In this document: positions 16,932 to 25,539 of the stretch, one piece after another
How the letters are laid out: the number at the start of each line of letters is the position of its first letter
Position numbering within the stretch: position 1 is the stretch's first letter
Assembly: GCF_900114635.1 (NCBI RefSeq)
Contig: NZ_FOTQ01000007.1
Span: 62,001 to 126,000 of the forward strand
DNA length: 64,000 nt
Direction of reading: 5' to 3'
DNA from: Shimia aestuarii
GTDB lineage: Bacteria; Pseudomonadota; Alphaproteobacteria; Rhodobacterales; Rhodobacteraceae
Position numbers and translations under genes: made by a program
Notes under the pieces: generated by a model
What the model saw: only the letters and a program-made list of their open reading frames with translations
Told to the model about the DNA's origin: nothing
Database searches by the model: none

Positions 16932-16951
16932 GGGGCCGCGCGGCCCCTTTT
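16932..16951. terminator. Bidirectional terminator
   Basis: GGGGCCGCGCGGCCCC (16932-16947) is a perfect palindrome. It is flanked by A6 on the left and T4 on the right, so it can end transcripts from the lipoprotein gene (+) and the PA14 gene (-), which converge here. Confidence 0.85.
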
Positions 16952-16974
16952 CACATCACCTGAACGACCCGTGT

Positions 16975-17553
16975 TTACTTGTATCCAAAGGCCGAATTCG
17001 GGATCAAACCCCGCTTTCCACCGGGCGGCGTCCACTCGCTCTCGTAACACGCAGTCCCTTCTTTTTGATAGTAAAATGCCTTGAATTCATACCATCCGGG
17101 CGACGGCACCCGCACCTTCGGACGGCCCGCGCTCGAGCATGGATTGATCCCGTCCAGACGCCCGACCTGCTGCCCCGAGATCCAGACCTGCAAGCCGTCA
17201 TTGGCATACCATTCCAGCTTGTACTCCCCCGCCTGATCAAACTTGATATACCCCGAGAACCGCGCCACGATATGCTCATAGGCATTGGAGCCGAACATCG
17301 TTGCCCCCTTGCCTTTATCCGGCCATTGCAGCTTGGAAATCGCCGAAACCTTCGCATCGGAAGCCAGCTTGCCATTCGCCTCGCTCAGGCTGCGCGGACG
17401 GATATCCGGGCCCGTTCGAAACTGCATTTTCAACCCCTGCTTCAACCCCGATGGTTGCGGGCTGGCAGGTTTCAATTCAATCACTCCGGCCATCGCCACA
17501 CTGGAAATCAACGCGAACACACCGGCCAGAATACTGGTTATTAACGATTTCAT
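16975..17553 (-). CDS. Secreted PA14-domain protein
   Basis: 192 residues. A Sec signal peptide is present (MKSLITSILAGVFALISSVA with cleavage after AMA). The mature protein is a single PA14-type beta-barrel (HIVARFSGYIKFDQAGEYKL, EWYANDGLQVWISGQQVGRL near residues 95-130), a fold that often binds carbohydrate; two Cys near the C-terminus could form a disulphide. GGAGGGGAGA precedes the ATG. It stands alone, with a shared terminator at its 3' end. The ligand is unknown. Confidence 0.8.
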   Translation of the reverse strand: MKSLITSILAGVFALISSVAMAGVIELKPASPQPSGLKQGLKMQFRTGPDIRPRSLSEANGKLASDAKVSAISKLQWPDKGKGATMFGSNAYEHIVARFSGYIKFDQAGEYKLEWYANDGLQVWISGQQVGRLDGINPCSSAGRPKVRVPSPGWYEFKAFYYQKEGTACYESEWTPPGGKRGLIPNSAFGYK

Positions 17554-17679
17554 ATTACTCTCCCCTCCACCCAGGTAGAAAAAAAGCTCTGGATCAGGTT
17601 ACGTAGGAAAGGCCCCAAACAGCAAGCCACGATTGCGTGGAAATACAATCACCGGCATTCAATCGCCCAGGAAACTGCC

Positions 17680-18330
17680 TCAACTCAGAGCCTTCCGTAC
17701 GATATCGGGTAGTTTCTGGAAGTAATCAAAACTAACAAGATGCGGGATCTCGGCCACCGGTACCTTCCTGTAACCCTTTGTGAATAAAGCAAACTCTACT
17801 GGCACAGCTGCAGCAGCCGCCGCGTCGATCTCGCTGTCCCCAACATAGAGAACCGCCCCTTCCCCCAAAGCCTCAATGGCCGTCGTCAAGGGTAAAGGAT
17901 GTGGCTTTTTCTCCCTCGTACTATCCCCACCAACAACAACCTCGAACAAGTCGGCCAGCCCCATCTCGGTCAACAAATGCACGGCCGGGCCCTTGGGTTT
18001 GTTCGTGCAGACCCCCAACCGCATCCCGTCCGCTTGTAACCACTCCAGGGCTGCTCGCACCCCCGGATAGACCACACTAAACTCGGCTGACCTTGTTTCA
18101 TAATCGGCCAAAATGCCTGCGTGCAGCCGCTCGAACTCTACAGGTGCAATACGTCGCGCAGCCATGACCCGCTCAACCAGCTTGGGCAGTCCGTTTCCGA
18201 CAAAGGACTGCACGGTTTCCCGGTCCATCTCATATTGCCCCTCGGTCGCCAACATCCTGTTCACGGCCGCATGAATGTCTGGCAGGCTGTCCACAAGGGT
18301 GCCATCGAGGTCGAAAATCACAGAGGCCAT
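17680..18330 (-). CDS. HAD hydrolase, phosphoglycolate phosphatase-like
   Basis: 216 residues, HAD subfamily IA. Motif I is VIFDLDGTLVDSLPDIHAAV at the N-terminus, motif II is GVCTNKPKGP near 107, motif III is the Lys of REKKPHPLPL near 139, and motif IV is YVGDSEIDAAAA near 162. The sequence is typical of Gph, which removes phosphate from 2-phosphoglycolate arising from DNA repair or photorespiration. Substrate assignment within HAD enzymes is uncertain. Ribosome binding before the ATG is weak. No operon partner is evident; the MBL gene upstream is 78 bases away on the same strand. Confidence 0.88.
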   Translation of the reverse strand: MASVIFDLDGTLVDSLPDIHAAVNRMLATEGQYEMDRETVQSFVGNGLPKLVERVMAARRIAPVEFERLHAGILADYETRSAEFSVVYPGVRAALEWLQADGMRLGVCTNKPKGPAVHLLTEMGLADLFEVVVGGDSTREKKPHPLPLTTAIEALGEGAVLYVGDSEIDAAAAAAVPVEFALFTKGYRKVPVAEIPHLVSFDYFQKLPDIVRKALS

Positions 18331-18408
18331 GGTCCCGCTTTCATTGTTTCAAAGACCTGATGGCGCAAAGCCACGCGCGGGTCCAGCCCTCCCTTGGAGT
18401 GTTTTGTT

Positions 18409-19332
18409 TCAGGCGCCTTCTGGGACAAAGCGATAGCCATCATCCCGCTTTTCGACGTGCCCGATCCCGCCATGTGGCAGGTGAAAACCGATCAGGCGCA
18501 TCTTTTCGGTGCTGAGCTGGTCCATCAGCCGAGCCCGAGTATGCGCCGCGCGCTCCTGATCCTGATCCGACCCAGAACTCCATTGCGGACGGGCAAAAGC
18601 GACATGATGATTGCCAATCGCATCCCCCACCACAAGAACAGATTCGCTCCCAGAGCGGATCTCGAAAGCCATATGTCCCGGTGTGTGGCCAGGTGTAAGG
18701 CGCGCAGCGACTCCCGGAAGGATTTCCTCACCATCGTCAAAAAGAACGAAGCTTTCCTCCATCATCTCCAAACGCCGTCGAGCCCCCACGGCCATTGTCG
18801 TGCGCGAAGCATCAATCGTTTCGGCGGTCTCGGGGTTGATCCAGTAGTCCCACTCGGTGCGTCCCATCATATGCTGCGCCTCGTAAAACAAAGGCTCATC
18901 AAAATCGTCCAGAATGCCCCAAAGGTGGTCTGGATGACCATGAGTGAAGACAACATGCGTTATGTCCTCTGGCGCAACTTCGATCGCATCCAACGCATCC
19001 AAGAGTTGCCCTGCGCTTTGCTGAAATCCAGAACCTGAGCCAACATCAAAAAGGATCGTATTCTCACCGTCGCGCAAAAGCGTGACATTGCAGTCAGGCA
19101 TTAGATTACCGTCTGCGACGCCCATCTCTGCCAATACGGGGCCAAGTTCATCCTTAGGCATCGGCGAAAAAATGAACTCGCGCGGTAAATTCAGGAACCC
19201 GTCGGAGAGGCTATCGATCCTCACGCTCCCAACAGTCAGTTCAGAGGCTGCCCAGACCGCTTGCCCTCCAAATCCGGCCGCCGCCGCGCTGGCCCCCGAC
19301 GCCTTCAAAAACGATCGACGTGTGAAATGCAT
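18409..19332 (-). CDS. Tat-exported metallo-beta-lactamase-fold hydrolase
   Basis: 307 residues from the ATG at 19332, which has GGGAGG seven bases upstream; the longer reading frame is rejected. A twin-arginine signal (TRRSFLKASGASAAAAGFG) points to folded export, as expected for a metal enzyme. The MBL zinc motif is HVVFTHGHPDHLWG near residue 115, with a second metal region at LTPGHTPGHMAFE near 200 and HLPHGGIGHVEK near the C-terminus. Such periplasmic members include quorum-signal lactonases and many unknowns; the substrate is not predictable. It is divergent from aceE. Confidence 0.88.
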   Translation of the reverse strand: MHFTRRSFLKASGASAAAAGFGGQAVWAASELTVGSVRIDSLSDGFLNLPREFIFSPMPKDELGPVLAEMGVADGNLMPDCNVTLLRDGENTILFDVGSGSGFQQSAGQLLDALDAIEVAPEDITHVVFTHGHPDHLWGILDDFDEPLFYEAQHMMGRTEWDYWINPETAETIDASRTTMAVGARRRLEMMEESFVLFDDGEEILPGVAARLTPGHTPGHMAFEIRSGSESVLVVGDAIGNHHVAFARPQWSSGSDQDQERAAHTRARLMDQLSTEKMRLIGFHLPHGGIGHVEKRDDGYRFVPEGA

Positions 19333-19646
19333 TGCATCGCCTCCCTTGCTCCAAACTCCGACAGCACACTTGCATTCGAATGTGTGAATAACAATAGCGA
19401 TGTGTTGCCGCCACATGATCCGCGCCGCTCCTTAGGGCATATGGTTTGTGCATTCCGCTTTCTCGGCCAAGCCCGCCACAAAGCGATGAGACCACCCCGC
19501 ACATGAATGCGCCAATTCGACATACCTAACAAAAAAGAGTTTCCCGCTGAGTGCATGACTGCTATGACGCCACGCATCTAGCTAAATAGTTTAATATTAA
19601 ACTATAAGAACGAAACGCTACGTCAACTAGGAGGAGGACGCTGCGC
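19333..19646. other. Intergenic region between MBL gene and aceE
   Basis: 314 bases with no gene. It holds the MBL gene's ribosome site, a palindrome CATTCGAATG at 19373-19382 flanked by CACAC and GTGTG, a 20-bp AT-rich palindrome near aceE (separate entry) and AGGAGGAGG before aceE. The stretch 19390-19560 shows nothing recognisable. Confidence 0.7.
19586..19605. promoter_or_regulatory. 20-bp palindromic operator before aceE
   Basis: A perfect 20-base palindrome, ATAGTTTAATATTAAACTAT, lies 42 bases before the aceE ATG and overlaps a TATAAG -10-like element at 19603-19608. AT-rich palindromes of this shape are typical of MarR- or GntR-family sites. Its position over the putative -10 suggests a repressor of the pyruvate dehydrogenase operon. 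The regulator is not in this window. Confidence 0.7.
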
Positions 19647-22301
19647 ATGGCGACCCATTTCGAAGACATCGACCCAATTGAAAGCCGCGAATGGCAAGAA
19701 GCCGTCGAGGATGTCATTGCACGCGATGGGGCTGATCGAGCCCATTTTTTGCTGGACAAAGCAGTGCAGCAAGCGCGCGCTGCCGGAGCCAATCTTCCGT
19801 TCTCGGCAACCACACCCTATCAGAACACAATCCCTGCGGACGATCAGGATGATTTCCCAGGCGATATGGAGATGGAGTGGCGGATCCGTACGATCAATCG
19901 TTGGAATGCCATGGCGACGGTCGTGCGCCGGAACAAGGAATCTTCGGAATACGGCGGACACATCGCGTCCTTCGCCTCGTCGGCCGTGATGTATGATATA
20001 GGGTTGAACCATTTCTGGCGAAGCAAATCCGCCATTCACGGCGGCGACCTTGTTTTCTTTCAGGGTCACGTGATCCCCGGTATCTACGCGCGCTCCTTCA
20101 TGGAAGGTCGCCTGACAGAAGAGCAGTTGGAGAACTTCCGGTCGGAAGTGTCGGGCGAAGGGTTGTCTTCTTACCCGCACCCGTGGCTGATGCCCGACTA
20201 CTGGCAGTTCCCCACCGTTTCTATGGGTCTTGGGCCGCTGATGGCGATCTATCAGGCGCGGTTCATGAAATATATGCACAACCGCGGCCATATCGACATG
20301 GCGGACCGCAAGGTCTGGTGTTTCCTTGGTGACGGAGAGATGGACGAGCCGGAGTCGCGTGGCGCAATCGACCTTGCCGTACGCGAAGGGCTCGACAACC
20401 TGATCTTTGTCATCAACTGCAACCTGCAACGCCTGGACGGACCGGTGCGTGGCAACGGCAAGATCGTTCAGGAACTCGAAGGTGACTTCCGTGGCGCCGG
20501 CTGGAACGTGATCAAGCTCCTCTGGGGCAAGGGTTGGGACCAGCTCCTGGAAAAGGACACCTCGGGTAAACTGCGCCAGTTGATGGATGAAACCGTCGAT
20601 GGCGACTATCAGACCTTCAAATCCAAGGATGGCGCGTATATCCGCAAGAATTTCTTTGGAAAATACCCGGAAACCGCCGCGCTGGTCGAGGACTGGAGCG
20701 ACGAACAAATCTTTAGCCTGAACCGTGGCGGCCATGATCCGCAAAAAGTCTATACCGCATTCAAGAAGGCGACCGAAACCAAAGGCACCCCAACCTGTCT
20801 TCTGGTGAAAACCATCAAAGGCTATGGCATGGGCACCGCGGGTGAGGGGCAGAACACCACCCACCAGCAAAAGAAAATGGCCGAAGATCAGCTGCGCGCC
20901 TTCCGTGACCGTTTCAAGATCCCGGTAAGCGATGAGGACCTGCCCAAGGCCCCCTTCGTCCAGTTGAACAACGCGCAAAAGGCGTACCTGGCCGACCGTC
21001 GCAAAGCGCTGGGGGGAGAATTCCCAAAGCGGTTCAGCGACGCGCCGAAGCTGGACATCCCCGCGCTTGAGAAGTTCGCAACCCAGCTCAAGGGCACCGG
21101 CGAGCGCGAGATTTCAACCACCATGGCCTTTGTCCGCATCCTGACCACGCTGTTGCGTGACAAACAGATCGGCAAGAACGTGGTACCGATCGTGCCGGAT
21201 GAAAGCCGCACCTTTGGTATGGAGGGGCTGTTCCGCTCGGTCGGTATCTACAACCCGATGGGGCAGAACTATACCCCCGAAGACGCAGACCAGATGATGT
21301 ACTATAAGGAATCGGTCAACGGCCAGGTTCTGCAGGAAGGCATCAACGAAGCCGGCGCCATGGCCGACTGGATCGCTGCTGCCACCGCTTACAGCAACCA
21401 CGGTGTGCCGATGATCCCGTTTTTCATCTACTATTCGATGTTCGGCTTCCAGCGGATCGGCGATCTGGCATGGGCGGCGGGCGACAGCCGCGCACGCGGC
21501 TTCATGCTGGGCGGCACCGCCGGGCGGACAACGCTGAACGGGGAAGGCCTACAGCACGAGGACGGCCACAGTCACATCCTCGCCGGGACCATTCCGAACT
21601 GCATCACCTACGACCCGACTTTCCAGTACGAGGTTGCCGTTATCGTGCAACACGGGCTCAAGCGAATGTACCAGGATCAGGAAGACGTGTTCTTTTACCT
21701 CACGCTTATGAACGAAAACTATGCCCATCCCGACATGCCCATGGGTGTCGAAGAGGAGATCATTAAAGGGCTTTATCGTTTCAAAGAGGTTAAGAAACCG
21801 ACCAAGAAGCACGTGACCCTGATGGGGTCGGGTACGATCCTTGTGCAGGCGATCAAGGCCGCAGAGATGCTCGAAGAGGATTTCGGCGTGACTTCGGAGA
21901 TCTGGTCCGCGACCAGCTTCAACGAACTGGCCCGCGATTGTCAGGACGTGGCCCGCTTCAACCGTCTCAACCCGCTGAAGGACCCCAAGACATCTTTCGT
22001 GGCCGAGCAATTGAGCAAGGCCAAGGGTCCGGTCATCGCGGCCACCGACTACATGAAGAACTATGCCGAGCAAATCCGCTCCTGCGTACCGGGGCGCTAC
22101 ACGGTACTGGGCACGGACGGGTTTGGCCGCTCGGACAGCCGCGTGAACCTGCGCCGGTTCTTCGAAGTGGATGCCAACCACATCGCTGCTGCCGCCATGG
22201 TGGATCTCTACCGCGAAGGCAGCATCACCAAATCCGTGCTCGAAAAAGCACTCAAGAAATATGACATCGACGGCGCCAAGCCGAACCCGCGCCTGGTGTG
22301 A
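19647..22301 (+). CDS. aceE: Pyruvate dehydrogenase E1, homodimeric type
   Basis: 884 residues, matching the single-chain AceE form instead of the alpha/beta type. The ThDP motif GDGEMDEPESRGAIDLAVRE begins near residue 228, and the match to AceE extends over the whole length. It decarboxylates pyruvate and acetylates the lipoyl group of E2. AGGAGGAGG is eleven bases before the ATG. It is first in aceE-aceF-lpd, with gaps of 23 and 13 bases. The palindrome at 19586 probably regulates it. Confidence 0.97.
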   Translation: MATHFEDIDPIESREWQEAVEDVIARDGADRAHFLLDKAVQQARAAGANLPFSATTPYQNTIPADDQDDFPGDMEMEWRIRTINRWNAMATVVRRNKESSEYGGHIASFASSAVMYDIGLNHFWRSKSAIHGGDLVFFQGHVIPGIYARSFMEGRLTEEQLENFRSEVSGEGLSSYPHPWLMPDYWQFPTVSMGLGPLMAIYQARFMKYMHNRGHIDMADRKVWCFLGDGEMDEPESRGAIDLAVREGLDNLIFVINCNLQRLDGPVRGNGKIVQELEGDFRGAGWNVIKLLWGKGWDQLLEKDTSGKLRQLMDETVDGDYQTFKSKDGAYIRKNFFGKYPETAALVEDWSDEQIFSLNRGGHDPQKVYTAFKKATETKGTPTCLLVKTIKGYGMGTAGEGQNTTHQQKKMAEDQLRAFRDRFKIPVSDEDLPKAPFVQLNNAQKAYLADRRKALGGEFPKRFSDAPKLDIPALEKFATQLKGTGEREISTTMAFVRILTTLLRDKQIGKNVVPIVPDESRTFGMEGLFRSVGIYNPMGQNYTPEDADQMMYYKESVNGQVLQEGINEAGAMADWIAAATAYSNHGVPMIPFFIYYSMFGFQRIGDLAWAAGDSRARGFMLGGTAGRTTLNGEGLQHEDGHSHILAGTIPNCITYDPTFQYEVAVIVQHGLKRMYQDQEDVFFYLTLMNENYAHPDMPMGVEEEIIKGLYRFKEVKKPTKKHVTLMGSGTILVQAIKAAEMLEEDFGVTSEIWSATSFNELARDCQDVARFNRLNPLKDPKTSFVAEQLSKAKGPVIAATDYMKNYAEQIRSCVPGRYTVLGTDGFGRSDSRVNLRRFFEVDANHIAAAAMVDLYREGSITKSVLEKALKKYDIDGAKPNPRLV

Positions 22302-22324
22302 TCGGGAAGAGAGGAGACATTACG

Positions 22325-23584
22325 ATGACTGTTGAAGTGAAAGTTCCCGATATCGGCGATTTTTCGGACGTCCCGGTTGTGACCGTTCTGGTCAGCGTGG
22401 GCGACGTGATTGCCGTGGAAGACCCGATTGTTGAACTGGAAAGCGACAAGGCCACGATGGAAGTGCCCTCGTCTGCAGCCGGTAAGGTGGTCGAGATCAA
22501 GGTGAGCGAAGGGGACACCGTGTCCGAAGGCTCTTTGATCCTGATCGTGGAAGGAGAAGGTGCTGGAGAGGCGCCGGCGGAGAAACCTGCCGAAGCCCCC
22601 ACGGCAGCCCCTGCCCCGGTAGCGCCGGCGGCCGCGCCCGCATCGGCACCTGCCGTGACGGATGCCGGGTTTGGCAAAGCCCACGCCTCGCCTTCGGTCC
22701 GCGCTTTTGCGCGCCAACTGGATATTGACCTGGCCAAGGTGAACGGATCGGGCCGAAAGGGTCGCATCCTGCGCGAAGACGTCACCGCCTTCCTGAAGTC
22801 TTCGACCGCAGCGGCCCCGGTCGCTGGTGGTGCGGCGCAGGGCGGCATGGGCATCCCGCCGATCCCGGTGGTGGATTTCTCGAAATTCGGCCCCGTCGAA
22901 GACGTGGAAATGCCGCGTATCAAGAAAATCAGCGGCCCGGCATTGCACCGCTCGTGGCTGAACGTGCCGCATGTGACGCATAATGACGAAGCCGACATCA
23001 CCGACCTTGATAAATATCGCAAGGAGATGGACACGGCGGCCAAGGAAGACGGCTATCGTGTGACCCTGCTGTCGTTCGTGATCAAGGCGTCAGTCTCGGC
23101 GCTGAAACAGCATTGGGAAGTCAACTCGTCGATCCACCCAGATGGCGATAAACTGATCAAGAAGGACTACTACAACATCGGTTTTGCGGCGGACACGCCC
23201 AACGGCCTCGTGGTGCCGGTGATCAAGGACGCCGACCGCAAGGGGCTGGTCGAGATCTCCAAGGACCTCATGGAACTTAGCGCCAAGGCGCGCGCCGGCG
23301 AACTGAAAGGCCCCGACATGCAGGGCGCCACTTTCACCATCTCGTCGCTGGGCGGCATTGGCGGCACCAGCTTTACCCCGATCGTGAATGCACCCGAAGT
23401 GGCGATCCTCGGTCTGACGCGCTCGAAAATGGCACCGGTCTGGAACGGTGAAGAGTTCGTGCCGCGCCTGATTCAGCCCTTGTCACTGTCTTATGATCAC
23501 CGCGCCATTGATGGGGCCCTGGCCGCACGCTTCTGCGTGACGCTCAAGACCCTGCTCGGCGACATGCGCAAGCTGATGTGGTAA
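22325..23584 (+). CDS. aceF: Pyruvate dehydrogenase E2, dihydrolipoyl acetyltransferase
   Basis: 419 residues from ATG 22325, with AGAGAGGAG upstream. There is one lipoyl domain (residues 1-80; the lipoyl Lys lies in ESDKATMEVPS), an Ala/Pro-rich linker, a peripheral subunit-binding domain (ASPSVRAFARQLDIDLAKVN near 122) and a catalytic domain ending with the active-site SYDHRAIDGALAARF (His392). It forms the complex core and transfers acetyl to CoA. Its lipoyl domain shares 35 identical consecutive bases with that of the downstream lpd. A single lipoyl domain is fewer than the three of E. coli AceF. Confidence 0.97.
   Translation: MTVEVKVPDIGDFSDVPVVTVLVSVGDVIAVEDPIVELESDKATMEVPSSAAGKVVEIKVSEGDTVSEGSLILIVEGEGAGEAPAEKPAEAPTAAPAPVAPAAAPASAPAVTDAGFGKAHASPSVRAFARQLDIDLAKVNGSGRKGRILREDVTAFLKSSTAAAPVAGGAAQGGMGIPPIPVVDFSKFGPVEDVEMPRIKKISGPALHRSWLNVPHVTHNDEADITDLDKYRKEMDTAAKEDGYRVTLLSFVIKASVSALKQHWEVNSSIHPDGDKLIKKDYYNIGFAADTPNGLVVPVIKDADRKGLVEISKDLMELSAKARAGELKGPDMQGATFTISSLGGIGGTSFTPIVNAPEVAILGLTRSKMAPVWNGEEFVPRLIQPLSLSYDHRAIDGALAARFCVTLKTLLGDMRKLMW
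22433..22467 (+). repeat. 35-bp direct repeat shared by the aceF and lpd lipoyl domains
   Basis: The 35 bases around the lipoylated Lys codon of aceF recur without mismatch at 23700-23734 in lpd. They encode ELESDKATMEV in both. Confidence 0.85.
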
Positions 23585-23597
23585 GGAGGAGATTAAC

Positions 23598-25325
23598 ATG
23601 GAAATTCAAGTCCCTGATATCGGTGATTTTTCCGATGTACCCGTCATCAGCATCTTGGTTTCTGTCGGCGACACCGTCGCCGCAGAAGATCCGTTGATCG
23701 AACTGGAAAGCGACAAGGCCACGATGGAAGTGCCGTCGCCTGCGGCAGGCGTCGTAAAAGAGATCAAGGTGGCCGAAGGTGATACCGTTTCCGAAGGCAC
23801 CGTCATCATGATCTTCGAAGGCGCTGGCGCAGAGGAAGCCCCCAAGGCCAAAGCGCCCGCGGCTCCGGCAGCCCCGCAATCGGTCGCGGCCACGGGCACG
23901 GCGACCGGTCCCGGTGACGTGCATGCCGAGGTGGTTGTGCTGGGCTCTGGCCCCGGTGGCTACACTGCAGCCTTCCGCGCCGCCGACCTCGGCAAAAAAG
24001 TTGTGCTGATCGAAAAGGACGCGTCGCTTGGCGGGGTTTGCCTCAATGTCGGCTGTATCCCCTCCAAGGCGCTTCTGCATGCTGCGAAAGTGATGACCGA
24101 AGCCGAAGACATGGCGCATCACGGCATCACTTTTGCGAAGCCAGAGGTCGATATCGACGCGCTGCGCGGATGGAAAGAGAGCGTTATCAACCAGTTGACC
24201 GGCGGTCTTGCCGGGCTGGCGAAGGCGCGCAAAGTGCAGATCGTGGACGGCTATGGAACCTTCACCGGCCCCAACATGATCGAGGTCGACAATGATGGCG
24301 CCAAGAGCACCGTCAGTTTTGATCAGTGCATCATTGCCGCCGGGTCCGAACCTGTCACCCTGCCCTTCATCCCTCATGATGATGAGCGCGTGATCGACTC
24401 GACCGGCGCGCTGGAACTCAAGGACGTTCCTGAACGGCTTCTTGTTCTGGGCGGTGGCATCATCGGTCTGGAAATGGCTTGTGTCTATGACGCGCTGGGG
24501 TCGAACGTGACCATTGTCGAGTTCATGGACCAGATCATTCCGGGTGCCGACAAGGACATCGTCAAGCCCCTGCACAACCGGATCAAGGGCCGCTACGAAG
24601 CGATCCTGACCAAGACCAAGGTCACGGGTGTCGAGGCGACGGACGCAGGTCTCAAGGTCACGATGGAAGGTCCGGACGGCGAAAAAGTCGACACGTTCGA
24701 CAAACTGCTCGTTGCCGTGGGCCGTCGCCCGAATGGCGCTAAGGTCAACGCAGCGGCGGCGGGTGTTGCCGTGGACGAGCGGGGCTTTATCGCGGTCGAC
24801 AACCAGCAACGCACTGGCGTGCCTCACATTTTTGCCATCGGGGACGTGGTTGGCCAACCTATGCTGGCCCACAAGGCTGTGCACGAGGGCAAGGTTGCGG
24901 CAGAGGTCTGTGCCGGTCACAAGCGCTACTTTGATGCGCGTGTGATCCCGTCCGTTGCCTATACCGACCCCGAGGTCGCGTGGATTGGCGTAACCGAGAC
25001 CCAGGCCAAGGCCGAGGGCATCAAGCTGGGCAAGGGGTCATTCCCTTGGGCCGCCTCGGGCCGCTCCCTGTCGCTCGGCCGTTCGGAAGGCATCACCAAG
25101 GTGCTGTTTGACGAGCATGAGCGCGTCATCGGAGCAGGCATTGTCGGTCCCAACGCGGGCGACCTGATCGCCGAGGTGGCGCTGGCCATCGAAATGGGAT
25201 CAGACGCGGTGGACTTGGGCCACACGATCCACCCGCACCCCACGCTCAGCGAAACGGTGAACTTCGCCGCAGAGATGTTCGAAGGCACCATCACCGACCT
25301 GATGCCGCCGAAGAAGAAAAAGTAA
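23598..25325 (+). CDS. lpd: Dihydrolipoamide dehydrogenase E3 with N-terminal lipoyl domain
   Basis: 575 residues, about 100 longer than ordinary E3. Residues 1-80 are a lipoyl domain (lipoyl Lys in ESDKATMEVPS), followed by an Ala/Pro linker and the flavoprotein. The latter has the FAD motif VVVLGSGPGGYTAAFRAADL, the redox disulphide Cys148-Cys153 (GGVCLNVGCIPSKALL), an NAD motif LVLGGGIIGLEMA, and the C-terminal HTIHPHPTLSET that supplies the catalytic His and Glu. It reoxidises dihydrolipoyl groups and makes NADH. AGGAGG is eight bases before the ATG. The fused lipoyl domain implies that this E3 is dedicated to this complex. Confidence 0.97.
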   Translation: MEIQVPDIGDFSDVPVISILVSVGDTVAAEDPLIELESDKATMEVPSPAAGVVKEIKVAEGDTVSEGTVIMIFEGAGAEEAPKAKAPAAPAAPQSVAATGTATGPGDVHAEVVVLGSGPGGYTAAFRAADLGKKVVLIEKDASLGGVCLNVGCIPSKALLHAAKVMTEAEDMAHHGITFAKPEVDIDALRGWKESVINQLTGGLAGLAKARKVQIVDGYGTFTGPNMIEVDNDGAKSTVSFDQCIIAAGSEPVTLPFIPHDDERVIDSTGALELKDVPERLLVLGGGIIGLEMACVYDALGSNVTIVEFMDQIIPGADKDIVKPLHNRIKGRYEAILTKTKVTGVEATDAGLKVTMEGPDGEKVDTFDKLLVAVGRRPNGAKVNAAAAGVAVDERGFIAVDNQQRTGVPHIFAIGDVVGQPMLAHKAVHEGKVAAEVCAGHKRYFDARVIPSVAYTDPEVAWIGVTETQAKAEGIKLGKGSFPWAASGRSLSLGRSEGITKVLFDEHERVIGAGIVGPNAGDLIAEVALAIEMGSDAVDLGHTIHPHPTLSETVNFAAEMFEGTITDLMPPKKKK

Positions 25326-25331
25326 ACGCAG

Positions 25332-25359
25332 CGCGCCGCCCTCACTCAAGGGCGGCGCG
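25332..25359 (+). terminator. Gene-end hairpin after lpd
   Basis: CGCGCCGCCCT (25332-25342) pairs fully with AGGGCGGCGCG (25349-25359) over a 6-base loop, four bases after the stop region. No T-run follows, so it may act as an mRNA-stabilising end or as a weak terminator. Confidence 0.6.
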
Positions 25360-25410
25360 AAGCACTTGAATAACGATCATTAAGTCTCTGATACCAAGCC
25401 AAAAGTGCCT

Positions 25411-25454
25411 TCGGTATCACGTCGGTATTACGTCGGTATCGCGTCGGTACTGCA
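25411..25454. repeat. 11-bp-period tandem repeat, array 2
   Basis: Four 11-base units: TCGGTATCACG (25411), TCGGTATTACG (25422), TCGGTATCGCG (25433) and a degenerate TCGGTACTGCA (25444). This is the reverse complement of the unit at 16881-16924. It lies between lpd and the cyclase gene, which converge. The rest of the 214-base gap shows only the lpd hairpin. Confidence 0.85.
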
Positions 25455-25539
25455 GTGCAGAAATTTCCGGGTCACGCGGCATTTCGGAAGCCCTTGGACT
25501 GCGCGCAAAACCTTCGGCTCGAACTTAATCTCCCTCCGC

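Noticed and set aside
19623-20978. 451-codon minus-strand ORF
   Set aside because: It is antisense to aceE, whose full-length match and ribosome site are unambiguous; its composition (many His, Val, Gln) is typical of a reverse-frame shadow.
23544-24920. 458-codon minus-strand ORF
   Set aside because: It lies antisense to lpd and the end of aceF and has no recognisable domain.
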